DNA from: Parvibaculum sp040216885
GTDB taxonomy: Bacteria; Pseudomonadota; Alphaproteobacteria; Parvibaculales; Parvibaculaceae
DNA length: 64,000 nt
NCBI GenBank assembly: GCA_040216885.1
Contig: JAVJOG010000022.1
Coordinates: 124,001-188,000, forward strand
Reading direction: 5' to 3'
The position numbers were made by a program, and so were the translations under genes. Of this stretch, positions 16,688-24,726 are shown in pieces. How positions within the stretch are numbered: the first letter of the stretch is position 1; the number at the start of each line of letters is the position of its first letter. Below the pieces are notes generated by a model that did not search any database, was not told where the DNA came from, and saw only the letters and a program-made list of their open reading frames with translations.

Positions 16688-17200
16688 ATGGGTATGACCA
16701 ACATCAAGACCACCGATGCCATTGCGGATCAGGAAGATTCGGGTAAGAAAACCGCGTATCTGGAGGCGCTGACCTATGTCGAGCGTCTGCATCGGCGACT
16801 CCTCGATGTGATCAAGGACGAGCTCGACCGCATAAACGTTTCCGAGATCAACAGTGTGCAGGCGCTGCTGCTGTTCAATATCGGCGACGCGGAGATGACG
16901 GCCGGCGAACTCAGGACACGCGGCCACTATCTCGGCTCGAACGTTTCGTACAACCTCAAGAAGCTCGTCGAGGCCGGCTATATCCATCACCAGCGCTCGC
17001 GTTCGGACCGGCGCTCGGTTCGCGTCAAGCTGACCGACAAGGGCCGGACGATCTGCGCGGCGATCGACGATGTCTACAAGAAGCATTGCGCGATGATCGC
17101 CGATGTCGCCGACATCACGGCGGACGAACTGAGGCAGGTCAATGCGACCCTGTTCAAGCTCGAACGCTTCTGGACCGACCAGATCCGCTATCGTCTCTGA
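16688..17200 (+). CDS. MarR family regulator, LdtR-like
   Basis: A 170-residue winged-helix protein. The DNA-binding unit is MTAGELRTRGHYLGSNVSYN (recognition helix) followed by LKKLVEAGYIHHQRSRSDRR (wing). This sequence, including the GHYLGSNVSYNLKKL stretch, is the type found in LdtR of Rhizobiales, where the regulator controls an L,D-transpeptidase gene. An L,D-transpeptidase lies about 1 kb downstream here, which supports that role. The ATG at 16688 (MGMTNIKTTD) is preceded by GAGGG; the frame is open 27 codons upstream with an Arg-rich, unlikely sequence. Confidence 0.87.
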   Translation: MGMTNIKTTDAIADQEDSGKKTAYLEALTYVERLHRRLLDVIKDELDRINVSEINSVQALLLFNIGDAEMTAGELRTRGHYLGSNVSYNLKKLVEAGYIHHQRSRSDRRSVRVKLTDKGRTICAAIDDVYKKHCAMIADVADITADELRQVNATLFKLERFWTDQIRYRL

Positions 17201-17222
17201 TTTTCAGGCACCGCCGCCGGGC

Positions 17223-18017
17223 TCATCGCTTCCGTTTCGGCGGCAGCGGAATGAAGCCGCTTGTGCGCGCGACATACTCGTCGTAGCCGGGGCGCGATTT
17301 CCTGAGGCCGCGTTCCAGCAGCGCCTTGCCGGAGATGTTGATCAGGAACCAGGTCATGACGGCGGGGCCTATGGCCGTCCACCAGAGGGTGGGGACGGAA
17401 AAGGCGATGACGAACAATCCCCACCAGACCAGTGCGTCGCCAAAATAGTTCGGATGGCGCGTCCACGCCCAGAGGCCGCGGTCCATCACCTTGCCCTTGT
17501 TGGCGGGGTCGGCCTTGAAGGCCATCAATTGCGCGTCGCCGATGCTTTCGAAGGCGAGGCCGGCAAGCACCATCAGCGCACCCACGAGGTCGAGGGCGGT
17601 CAGGTGCGCGGGCGCCGGCGCCATGATGCCGAACTGAACCGGCAGCGAGACGAGCAGCATGATGACGGCCTGAAGGCCGAAGACGATGTAGAGGCTTTGC
17701 CACCAGAATGCCGGTCCGCGCTTCGCGCGCATTGCGGCATAGCGGCGGTCCTCGTGGGGTTCGCCGCGCCAGCGGATGAACAGATAGAGCCCGAGGCGCA
17801 GGCCCCAGAGCATCGTCAGGCCGGCGATGAGCGCCGCGCGGGCGCCGTGGCCGGGATCGGCGGCCCAGGTCACCAGTGCGATGACCGCGAAACCCGGACC
17901 CCAGAAAATGTCGACAATGCCGGCGTCGCGCAGGGCGAGGCTGAGGGCCCAAACGGCCAGCATCAGGGCCAGAATGACCCCCGCATTGAGCACGAAAGTT
18001 GCAATTTCATCACTCAT
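17223..18017 (-). CDS. DUF1295 family membrane protein (steroid 5-alpha-reductase fold)
   Basis: A 264-residue multi-pass protein. The family signatures are ALRDAGIVDIFWGPGF near residue 30, RRYAAMRAKRGPAFWW, DRGLWAWTRHPNYFGDALVW (about 190) and LLERGLRKSRPGYDEYVART at the end. This is the DUF1295 group, related to steroid reductases and isoprenylcysteine methyltransferases, with six to seven membrane helices; its substrate is unknown in most bacteria. The open frame extends far upstream across the divergent promoter region, but MSDEIATF is where family similarity begins. No strong ribosome site is visible, so the start is tentative. Confidence 0.85.
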   Translation of the reverse strand: MSDEIATFVLNAGVILALMLAVWALSLALRDAGIVDIFWGPGFAVIALVTWAADPGHGARAALIAGLTMLWGLRLGLYLFIRWRGEPHEDRRYAAMRAKRGPAFWWQSLYIVFGLQAVIMLLVSLPVQFGIMAPAPAHLTALDLVGALMVLAGLAFESIGDAQLMAFKADPANKGKVMDRGLWAWTRHPNYFGDALVWWGLFVIAFSVPTLWWTAIGPAVMTWFLINISGKALLERGLRKSRPGYDEYVARTSGFIPLPPKRKR

Positions 18018-18183
18018 CACAAGGAGACTGGCCGATTCTGAGCCGGACGGCCACAAATGTTGATGTTTGCTGTTACATAATCCGGGCAGTTTCCGCGAAA
18101 TGCGGAGGCCGGTTTCGATATACTGTCCCAAATTGACAAGGCTGGGGCGGGCGACATCCGGCCTTGAAGGAGGGCGTGGCGTT

Positions 18184-19476
18184 TTGAAGTGGGTTTTCGG
18201 GGCAGTTGCGAGTTGCGTTTCGCTTCGCCGGGCTTTACTGGCGGCGCTGCTATGCGCGGCGGGCGGTGCCGGTGCGGCATCTGCCGAGACGGCGACGCAA
18301 TATGGACAGTCCGAGACGCATTGGGTCGATCCGTGGCAAGCCAATGCCCAAGCCGCGCCGATGGCCGACGCCGTGCAGCGGTCGGCCGCGCCGGTGCTTG
18401 CCGAGGACGGGTTGCTGCCGCTGACGCAGGCGATTGCGATGTATCGCGAGATTGCCAATTGGGGCGGCTGGGAGCGTGTGCCGGCCGGCGAGCGGCTCGA
18501 ACTCGGGGTACGCGACGGGCGCGTCGCGATGCTGCGCAAGCGGCTGCTGGCCGAAGGCGATATGGCGGTGTCCGACGGCGACTCCTATCTCTACGACGAA
18601 ACGGTGTATGAGGGCGTGAAGCGCTATCAGGCGCGCAACGGGCTCGAGCCCGACGGCATCGTCGGCCGCCGTACCGTGGCGGCCATGAACGTGCCGGTGC
18701 ATACGCGCATCCGCCAGCTCGAACTCAACCTGCGCCGGCTCGGCGAGATCATTCCGAAGCTCGAACGCCGCTACGTATTCGTCAACATCGCCGGTCAGGA
18801 AGTCGAGGCGGTCAACAATGGCGTCGTCGAATTTCGCGAGCGTGTGATCGTCGGTACGCAGGGCCGACAGACGCCGGAGATCGACAGTCAGGTCACGTCG
18901 ATCACTTTCAATCCCTATTGGTATGTGCCGAAGTCCATCGCGATGGCGGACATGCTGCCGAAGATCAGGGCCAATCCCGATTTCCTGACGCGGCAGGGCA
19001 TCCGCGTCATGCAGGGTTGGGACACGAACATCCGCGAACTCGATCCGCACCAGGTCGACTGGTCGAACCCGCGCATCAACGAAGCCTATTATCTTCGGCA
19101 GGATCCGGGACCCTATAATTCGCTCGGCACGGTCAAGATCAATTTCCCGAACAACCAGGCGATCTTTCTGCACGATACGCCGACCAAGACGCTGTTCGGC
19201 CGGCAGGGGCGAAACTTCAGCTCGGGCTGTGTGCGCGTCAGAAACGTACGCGGTCTCGTGACATGGCTGATGCAGGGCGACGATGCCGAGTGGGATGCGG
19301 GCCGTGTCGACCGGATGGTCGAATCCCGGCAGTATCGCAACACCTATCTGACGCAGCCGGTGCCGATTTATCTTGTCTATCTGACGGCATGGGTTGCCGA
19401 CGACGGTGTCGTCAATTTCCGCGACGATGTCTATTCGCGCGACGGCAGCGTCAGTACGAGTGCGCTTGAAAACTAG
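18184..19476 (+). CDS. L,D-transpeptidase (YcbB/LdtD-like) with peptidoglycan-binding domain
   Basis: A 430-residue periplasmic enzyme. I start at TTG 18184 because AAGGAGG lies nine bases upstream and it gives a clean signal peptide (hydrophobic ALLAALLCAAGGAGAASA, ending near residue 34). Residues about 130-180 form a PG_binding_1 domain (YEGVKRYQARNGLEPDGIVG). The YkuD catalytic domain has His330 in IFLHDTPTKTLFG and the nucleophile Cys349 in NFSSGCVRV. It would make 3-3 cross-links in peptidoglycan or attach proteins to it. The LdtR-like gene nearby is a probable regulator. Confidence 0.9.
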   Translation: MKWVFGAVASCVSLRRALLAALLCAAGGAGAASAETATQYGQSETHWVDPWQANAQAAPMADAVQRSAAPVLAEDGLLPLTQAIAMYREIANWGGWERVPAGERLELGVRDGRVAMLRKRLLAEGDMAVSDGDSYLYDETVYEGVKRYQARNGLEPDGIVGRRTVAAMNVPVHTRIRQLELNLRRLGEIIPKLERRYVFVNIAGQEVEAVNNGVVEFRERVIVGTQGRQTPEIDSQVTSITFNPYWYVPKSIAMADMLPKIRANPDFLTRQGIRVMQGWDTNIRELDPHQVDWSNPRINEAYYLRQDPGPYNSLGTVKINFPNNQAIFLHDTPTKTLFGRQGRNFSSGCVRVRNVRGLVTWLMQGDDAEWDAGRVDRMVESRQYRNTYLTQPVPIYLVYLTAWVADDGVVNFRDDVYSRDGSVSTSALEN

Positions 19477-19502
19477 AAAAACAAGAAGCGGCAGGCGGAA
19501 CG

Positions 19503-20264
19503 ATGCGGCCGGCGAAATATCCCTATCTCGAACATGACGGACTGCTGGCTTTCGCGCATCGCGGCGGCGCGGGCGCATGGCCAGAGAATACCATGCCGGC
19601 TTTCCAGGGCGCCGTCGATCTCGGCTACCGCTATCTCGAGACCGACGTTCATGCGACGCGCGATGGGGTGTTGCTGGCGTTCCATGACGACAAGCTCGAC
19701 CGGGTGACAGACCGGACCGGCGTCATTGCCGAGATGGATTATGCCGATGTGAAGCAGGCGCGGGTCGACGGGCGGGAGCCGATCCCGCTGATGGCCGACC
19801 TGCTCCTGGCGTGGCCGGAGGTCCGGATCAACATCGACCCGAAGCGCGACAACGCGGCCGGACCGCTGATCCGGCTGCTGAAGGACATGAACGCGATCGA
19901 CCGCGTCTGCGTGACCGCGTTTTCAGGCAAACGGACGGCCGGCATTCGCGCCGCGCTCGGTCCCCGCCTGTGCACGGGCATGGGCCCGATGTCGACCGCG
20001 CGGTTGCGGTTTTCGACCTGGAGCGGACCGCTCGGTTTCGTCTGGGGCGGGTTTGTCGAGGGCTGTGCGCAGATCCCCGTGCGGCAATACGGCATCCGGC
20101 TGGTCGACCGGGCCCATGAGCTTGGCCTGCAGGTGCATGTCTGGACCATCGACGATCCGGTCGAAATGCGGCGGCTGATCGATGCCGGTGTCGACGGGTT
20201 GATGACGGATGAGCCTGCCTTGCTGAAAACGGTTCTCATCGAGCGGGGCCTCTGGCCCTCTTAG
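19503..20264 (+). CDS. Glycerophosphodiester phosphodiesterase
   Basis: A 253-residue GDPD-family enzyme hydrolysing glycerophosphodiesters to glycerol-3-phosphate and an alcohol. The catalytic start FAHRGGAGAWPENTMPAF holds the two active-site residues (His and Arg, then Glu-Asn), DLGYRYLETDVHATRDG carries metal-binding Glu-x-Asp, and LQVHVWTIDDPVEMRRLIDA with GVDGLMTDEP closes the TIM barrel. No signal peptide is seen, so it is probably cytoplasmic. It starts 26 bases after the transpeptidase stop and may share its transcript. Confidence 0.92.
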   Translation: MRPAKYPYLEHDGLLAFAHRGGAGAWPENTMPAFQGAVDLGYRYLETDVHATRDGVLLAFHDDKLDRVTDRTGVIAEMDYADVKQARVDGREPIPLMADLLLAWPEVRINIDPKRDNAAGPLIRLLKDMNAIDRVCVTAFSGKRTAGIRAALGPRLCTGMGPMSTARLRFSTWSGPLGFVWGGFVEGCAQIPVRQYGIRLVDRAHELGLQVHVWTIDDPVEMRRLIDAGVDGLMTDEPALLKTVLIERGLWPS

Positions 20265-20397
20265 CGCCCCTGGCAAGACGGCTGGCCGAACCCCATGTAT
20301 TTTATGCGACAATTCGCGTCTGGCCGGGCTGCGAGGGCGGCCTAAGGTGTGCTAGACATGAAATGCCGGTTCTCCAGCGGGAACGGCCCGGGACGGG

Positions 20398-21633
20398 ATG
20401 CGGCTGATGAGCTTCGACGCCATGGACTACGAACAAAAGCTGGCCGAGGCCCTGCGGGCGGTGAAGGATGAGGGGCGCTACCGCGTCTTCGCCGACATCG
20501 TGCGTCATCGCGGTTCCTTTCCGCGCGCGACGTTCCACACGCCGGATGGCCAGAAGGATATCGTCGTCTGGTGCTCCAACGACTATCTCGGCATGGGCCA
20601 GCATCCGGCGGTGCTTGAAGCGATGCACCAGGCGATCGACGAGGTGGGCGCGGGTTCGGGCGGTACCCGCAATATTTCCGGCACGACGCATTATCATGTC
20701 GAGCTTGAGCGCGAGCTTGCGGACCTTCACGGGAAGGAAGCGGCGCTGCTGTTCACGTCGGGCTATGCGGCCAACGACGCAACGCTATCGACGCTGGCGC
20801 GTATTCTCGGCGATTGCGTCATCATTTCCGACGAGATGAACCATGCCTCGATGATCGAGGGCATTCGCCGCGGCGGCGGCCCGAAGCGGCTGTGGCGTCA
20901 CAACGACCTTGCGCATCTCGAAACGCTGCTGAAGGAAATCGATCCGGCGCAGCCGAAGATCGTCGCCTTCGAATCCGTCTATTCGATGGATGGCGACATT
21001 GCGCCGATCGGAGCGATTTGCGACCTGGCGCGGAAATACGGCGCGCTGACCTATCTCGACGAAGTTCATGCGGTTGGTCTCTACGGGCCGCGCGGCGGCG
21101 GCATCGCGGAACGCGACGGCGTGCTCGACAAGGTCGACATCATCGAGGGGACGCTCGCAAAGGGCTTCGGCGTGATGGGCGGTTACATCGCCGCGTCGTC
21201 CGCGCTTGTCGATGTGATTCGTTCCTATGCGCCGGGTTTTATCTTCTCGACGTCGCTGGCGCCGGTTCTCGTCGCAGGCGTGCTGGCGGCGGTGCGGCAT
21301 CTCAAGGCCAGCGATGCCGAGCGGGAGCGGCACCAGGAGCGCGCGGCGACGCTGCGCCGGTTGCTGGCCGATGCCGGTTTGCCGGTGATGATGTGCGAGA
21401 GCCATATCGTGCCGGTGATGGTCGGCGACCCTGTCGTCTGCAAGCAGGTCAGCGACGACCTCCTGCAGGATCACAATATCTATGTGCAGCCGATCAACTA
21501 CCCGACGGTACCGCGCGGCACGGAGCGGCTTCGGTTTACCCCTTGCCCCGTGCATACCGACGACATGATGCGCGATCTTGTGAAGGCGCTCGACCAGGTA
21601 TGGACGCGCCGCAAGATACGGCGTGCCGCCTGA
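20398..21633 (+). CDS. hemA: 5-aminolevulinate synthase
   Basis: A PLP enzyme condensing glycine and succinyl-CoA to 5-aminolevulinate, the first step of haem synthesis in alphaproteobacteria. VWCSNDYLGMGQHP, GSGGTRNISGTTHYHVELE, ISDEMNHASMIEGIR, YLDEVHAVGLYGPRGGG and the PLP-lysine segment GTLAKGFGVMGGY are all present. The open frame gives 411 residues; family members usually begin near MDYEQKLAEA (ATG at 20422), and an ATG at 20407 is also possible, so the start is uncertain by up to eight codons. Its last 11 bases overlap the next small gene. Confidence 0.96.
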   Translation: MRLMSFDAMDYEQKLAEALRAVKDEGRYRVFADIVRHRGSFPRATFHTPDGQKDIVVWCSNDYLGMGQHPAVLEAMHQAIDEVGAGSGGTRNISGTTHYHVELERELADLHGKEAALLFTSGYAANDATLSTLARILGDCVIISDEMNHASMIEGIRRGGGPKRLWRHNDLAHLETLLKEIDPAQPKIVAFESVYSMDGDIAPIGAICDLARKYGALTYLDEVHAVGLYGPRGGGIAERDGVLDKVDIIEGTLAKGFGVMGGYIAASSALVDVIRSYAPGFIFSTSLAPVLVAGVLAAVRHLKASDAERERHQERAATLRRLLADAGLPVMMCESHIVPVMVGDPVVCKQVSDDLLQDHNIYVQPINYPTVPRGTERLRFTPCPVHTDDMMRDLVKALDQVWTRRKIRRAA

Positions 21634-21925
21634 TCGTCCCCAGGACGGCGATGCCGGCTCCAGGAGCGGAGCAGGCGGGGTGCGCCGTGAGGTCATCTTC
21701 GAATTCACGCCGATCGGCACCAGCGTCAAGGTGACGGCGCTCGATGTGGCCAGCGATCTCGAGGTGTCGGTCGTTGCGCCGTCTTCGGCGTCGCGAAACG
21801 AACTTGAGCGTATAGCGCTGCAGAAGCTGCGCTACATGCTGAACCGGCAGGGCGAAGCGGAGGCTGGTGCGAAGAAGCCCGGCGACCGGGAGGAACCGGG
21901 CGGCGGCGGGGGGATCGTCGTCTAG
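21623..21925 (+). CDS. DUF6898-type small protein
   Basis: A protein of up to 100 residues, on a GTG start overlapping the end of hemA; a second GTG at 21680 would give an 81-residue form beginning at VRREVIFEFT. The conserved core EVIFEFTPIGTSVKVTALDV followed by ASRNELERIALQKLRYMLNR matches a small alphaproteobacterial family I know as DUF6898, of unknown function. The C-terminal tail is low complexity (Glu/Gly). It ends four bases from the convergent mucR stop. Its coupling to hemA is seen in sequence; a link to haem synthesis is only a guess. Confidence 0.7.
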   Translation: MPPDRPQDGDAGSRSGAGGVRREVIFEFTPIGTSVKVTALDVASDLEVSVVAPSSASRNELERIALQKLRYMLNRQGEAEAGAKKPGDREEPGGGGGIVV

Positions 21926-21929
21926 CGGA

Positions 21930-22397
21930 TCAGCGCGTCGCGCGCTTCTTCTTGCGGCCGCGCGCCGGGCCGCTATTGCCGGCGCCGACACGGCCGAGAC
22001 CGATCTGTTTAGCCAGCTTCGAGCGCTGGGCGGCATAGTTGGGCGCGACCATCGGATAATCGTGGGGCAGCCCCCAGCGGGCCCTGTATTCCTCGGGCGA
22101 GAGACCGTATTGCGAGCGCAGATAGCGCTTCAGCATTTTCAGTTTCTTCCCGTCTTCAAGACAGACGATGTAATCGGCCGTGACGGACTTCTTGATTGGA
22201 ACGGCCGGCGTCAACTCGGATTCCTTGTGGCCACCACCCTGCTCGATGTCGGTGAGTGTCGTGTAGACCGTTCGGATTAGCCCTGAGAGATCGGCTGTCG
22301 CCACGGAATTATTGCTGACATAAGCGGCGACGATTTCAGTCGCCAGGCTCAACATTTCCGTTGCATCGGATTGCGGGGAAGATTTGGTCTCGTTCAT
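21930..22397 (-). CDS. MucR/Ros family transcriptional regulator with degenerate zinc site
   Basis: A 155-residue regulator of the MucR/Ros family, which represses many envelope, motility and virulence genes in alphaproteobacteria by binding AT-rich DNA. The N-terminal part (about 12-52) is the oligomerisation region; SPEEYRARWGLPHDYPMVAP and SKLAKQIGLG are the conserved C-terminal signature. The zinc finger is altered: Cys79 is kept, but positions 82, 92 and 97 are Asp, Tyr and Tyr instead of Cys, His, His. Family members without zinc ligands are known to fold and bind DNA. The C-terminus is basic (GRKKKR). I start at ATG 22397 because a good promoter lies just upstream. Confidence 0.9.
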   Translation of the reverse strand: MNETKSSPQSDATEMLSLATEIVAAYVSNNSVATADLSGLIRTVYTTLTDIEQGGGHKESELTPAVPIKKSVTADYIVCLEDGKKLKMLKRYLRSQYGLSPEEYRARWGLPHDYPMVAPNYAAQRSKLAKQIGLGRVGAGNSGPARGRKKKRATR

Positions 22398-22844
22398 TCG
22401 AGCGTGATGCCTCTTAGGGGAACTTCGTCCGCCGTCTGTACATGCGGCAACAGTAACAGGCATCTTCTAGCCCGATTTGGACACGACAATCAAGGATATC
22501 GCGTATCTCTTCTATGATGAATTCCGTCTAAATTTGTCTCGATTAAGGTGAATTTCAAACAGGCGCCCCCGCTCGATAGGAGAATGACTTGGGTCTCCAA
22601 GTAAATTTTCGATTTCTAGTCAATGATACATGAGACACGGCAGTCGGCGCGACGCCGGCACTTGTGTAGTGCGGATTTCGTCCCGGGGATCGTGGCGCCG
22701 GCCGGTCGCTGAAGATTTGTGGTGAATTGGCCCCTGCCGACAATATGTGGTATCACGCCCCATATCGATCCCGGGCGGCCCGTGGAGCGCGCGGTGGCGC
22801 GTTTGCCTGTGGCCGCGAGTTCATCCGGAATAGAAGGTAGGTCT
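22398..22844. other. Intergenic region between divergent mucR and glyA
   Basis: This 447-base gap holds no convincing gene. It is clearly AT-richer than its surroundings at 22490-22625. It contains the mucR promoter (22465-22493, minus strand), an inverted repeat ACTTGG-GTCT-CCAAGT at 22587-22602, and a weak glyA promoter candidate (TTGGCC 22727-22732, 18-base spacer, TATCAC 22751-22756). AT-rich DNA before mucR fits autoregulation by MucR, which is known in the family but not shown here. Confidence 0.6.
22465..22493 (-). promoter_or_regulatory. Promoter of the mucR-type gene
   Basis: On the minus strand, -35 TTGATT (22488-22493), a 17-base spacer and -10 CTAGAA (22465-22470), giving a leader of about 60 bases before the ATG at 22397. 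It overlaps the first codons of the longer possible reading frame and so supports the shorter start. Confidence 0.45.
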
Positions 22845-24161
22845 ATGTCATTGAGCAACGCAGCCGCCACGCCCGGCGGCTTTTCCGGCTTTTTTACCGA
22901 CGGTCTGGCCAGCAGCGACCCCGATGTCCTCAAGGCGATCGAGCTGGAGCTGAACCGTCAGCAAACCCAGATCGAGCTGATCGCGTCGGAGAACATCGTC
23001 TCGCGCGCCGTGCTGGAGGCGCAGGGCTCGATCATGACCAACAAGTATGCGGAAGGGTATCCGGGCAAGCGGTACTACGGCGGCTGCGAGTTTGTCGATA
23101 TTGCCGAGGAACTGGCAATCGACCGCGCCAAAAAACTGTTCGGCTGCGCTTATGCCAATGTGCAGCCCAATTCCGGTTCGCAGGCCAATCAGGGCGTGAT
23201 GATGGCGCTGCTAAGGCCGGGCGACACCATCATGGGCATGAGCCTCGCGGCCGGCGGTCACCTGACGCATGGCGCGGCGCCCAACCAGTCGGGCAAATGG
23301 TTCAACGCGGTGCAATACGGCGTCCGCCAGCGGGATCATCTGGTCGACATGGACGAAGTGGCGTCGCTGGCGAAGACGCACAAACCGAAGATGATCATTG
23401 CCGGCGGGTCGGCCTATCCGCGCGTCATCGACTTCAAGGCATTTCGCGAGATCGCGGATTCCGTGGGGGCGCTGTTCATGGTCGACATGGCGCATTTCGC
23501 CGGGCTGGTCGCCGGCGGCGCGCATCCGAGCCCGCTTCCTTTCGCCGACGTCGTGACGACGACGACCCACAAGACGCTGCGCGGCCCGCGCGGCGGCATG
23601 ATCCTGTCGAACAACGAAGATATCGGGAAGAAGGTCAATTCGGCGATCTTCCCCGGCATCCAGGGCGGGCCGCTGATGCATGTGATTGCTGGCAAGGCGG
23701 TCGCGTTCGGCGAGGCGCTGCGTCCGGAATTCAAGGCATATGCGCGCTCGGTCGTGGACAATGCGCGCGTGCTTGCCTCGACGCTGGTCGATGGCGGCGC
23801 GGCGATCGTTTCGGGCGGCACCGACACGCATCTGATGCTGGTCGATCTGCGGCCCAAAAAACTGACCGGCAAGGTTGCGGAAGCGGCGCTCGAACGCGCG
23901 CATATCACCTGCAACAAGAACGGTATTCCCTTCGATCCGGAAAAACCGATGGTGACGTCGGGCGTCCGGCTCGGTACACCGGCCGGCACGACGCGCGGTT
24001 TCGGGGCCGCGGAGTTTGCGACGGTCGGGCGTCTCATCGTCGAAGTGCTGGACGGGCTGGCGAAGAACGGTGAAGAAGGCAACACTGAAGTCGAGGCGGA
24101 TGTCCGCGGGCGCGTCGTCGAACTTTGCCGGCGCTTCCCGATCTATGGCGGGCCGAAGTAA
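22845..24161 (+). CDS. glyA: Serine hydroxymethyltransferase
   Basis: A 438-residue PLP enzyme interconverting serine and glycine with tetrahydrofolate. QIELIASENIVSRAVLEAQG, TNKYAEGYPGKRYYGGCEFV, VDMAHFAGLVAGGAHPSPLP and the PLP-lysine segment VVTTTTHKTLRGPRGGM are standard. The ATG at 22845 follows GAAGGTAGG; the frame is open 42 codons further upstream through promoter DNA with no family similarity. It starts a long co-directional run through nrdR, the riboflavin genes, nusB and thiL. Confidence 0.97.
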   Translation: MSLSNAAATPGGFSGFFTDGLASSDPDVLKAIELELNRQQTQIELIASENIVSRAVLEAQGSIMTNKYAEGYPGKRYYGGCEFVDIAEELAIDRAKKLFGCAYANVQPNSGSQANQGVMMALLRPGDTIMGMSLAAGGHLTHGAAPNQSGKWFNAVQYGVRQRDHLVDMDEVASLAKTHKPKMIIAGGSAYPRVIDFKAFREIADSVGALFMVDMAHFAGLVAGGAHPSPLPFADVVTTTTHKTLRGPRGGMILSNNEDIGKKVNSAIFPGIQGGPLMHVIAGKAVAFGEALRPEFKAYARSVVDNARVLASTLVDGGAAIVSGGTDTHLMLVDLRPKKLTGKVAEAALERAHITCNKNGIPFDPEKPMVTSGVRLGTPAGTTRGFGAAEFATVGRLIVEVLDGLAKNGEEGNTEVEADVRGRVVELCRRFPIYGGPK

Positions 24162-24209
24162 GAGGTCCGCGGAGGCGGCGGACATTTCAAGTCAGGGGGC
24201 TGGCGGCGC

Positions 24210-24689
24210 ATGCGTTGTCCATATTGCGGAAACGAAGATACCCAGGTCAAGGACTCGCGTCCGACGGAAGACAATACGGCAATCCGGCGACGGCGGTTCT
24301 GCACCGCTTGCGGCGGCCGGTTTACGACCTTCGAGCGGGTCCAGCTCCGTGAGCTGACGATCATCAAATCCAACAACCGCAGGGTACCTTTCGACCGCGA
24401 CAAACTCATGCGTTCCGTGCAAATCGCGATGCGGAAACGCCCGGTTGAGCAGGAACGCATTGAGCGTATGGTGAGCGGCATCGTCCGGCGCCTCGAAAGC
24501 ATGGGCGAGAACGAGATACCGTCGGCGATGATCGGACGGCTGGTGATGGAAGGGCTGATGTCCCTCGACGAAGTCGCCTATGTCCGGTTCGCCTCGGTTT
24601 ACAAGAATTTCCGCGAGGCCCGGGACTTCGGGACGTTTCTGGATGAGCTCGGCGGTCCCGTGCGCGACGAGGTCGACGACGACCGATAA
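24210..24689 (+). CDS. nrdR: Transcriptional repressor NrdR
   Basis: A 159-residue repressor of ribonucleotide reductase genes. The zinc ribbon has Cys3, Cys6, Cys31 and Cys34, followed by an ATP-cone domain (about residues 49-139, beginning IIKSNNRRVPFDRDKLMRSV). ATP/dATP binding to the cone sets its oligomeric state and DNA binding. It is placed 48 bases after glyA and before ribD, the usual alphaproteobacterial arrangement. The acidic end (EVDDDR) is typical. Confidence 0.97.
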   Translation: MRCPYCGNEDTQVKDSRPTEDNTAIRRRRFCTACGGRFTTFERVQLRELTIIKSNNRRVPFDRDKLMRSVQIAMRKRPVEQERIERMVSGIVRRLESMGENEIPSAMIGRLVMEGLMSLDEVAYVRFASVYKNFREARDFGTFLDELGGPVRDEVDDDR

Positions 24690-24726
24690 AGCCGATGTCG
24701 CCGGGCATGCGCTTGCAGGGAACAAA

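Noticed and set aside
22727..22775. NrdR-box-like sequences before glyA (CAATATGTGG and CCCCATATCG)
   Set aside because: They resemble half of an NrdR box each, but the 19-base spacing does not fit paired NrdR boxes and glyA is not a known target.
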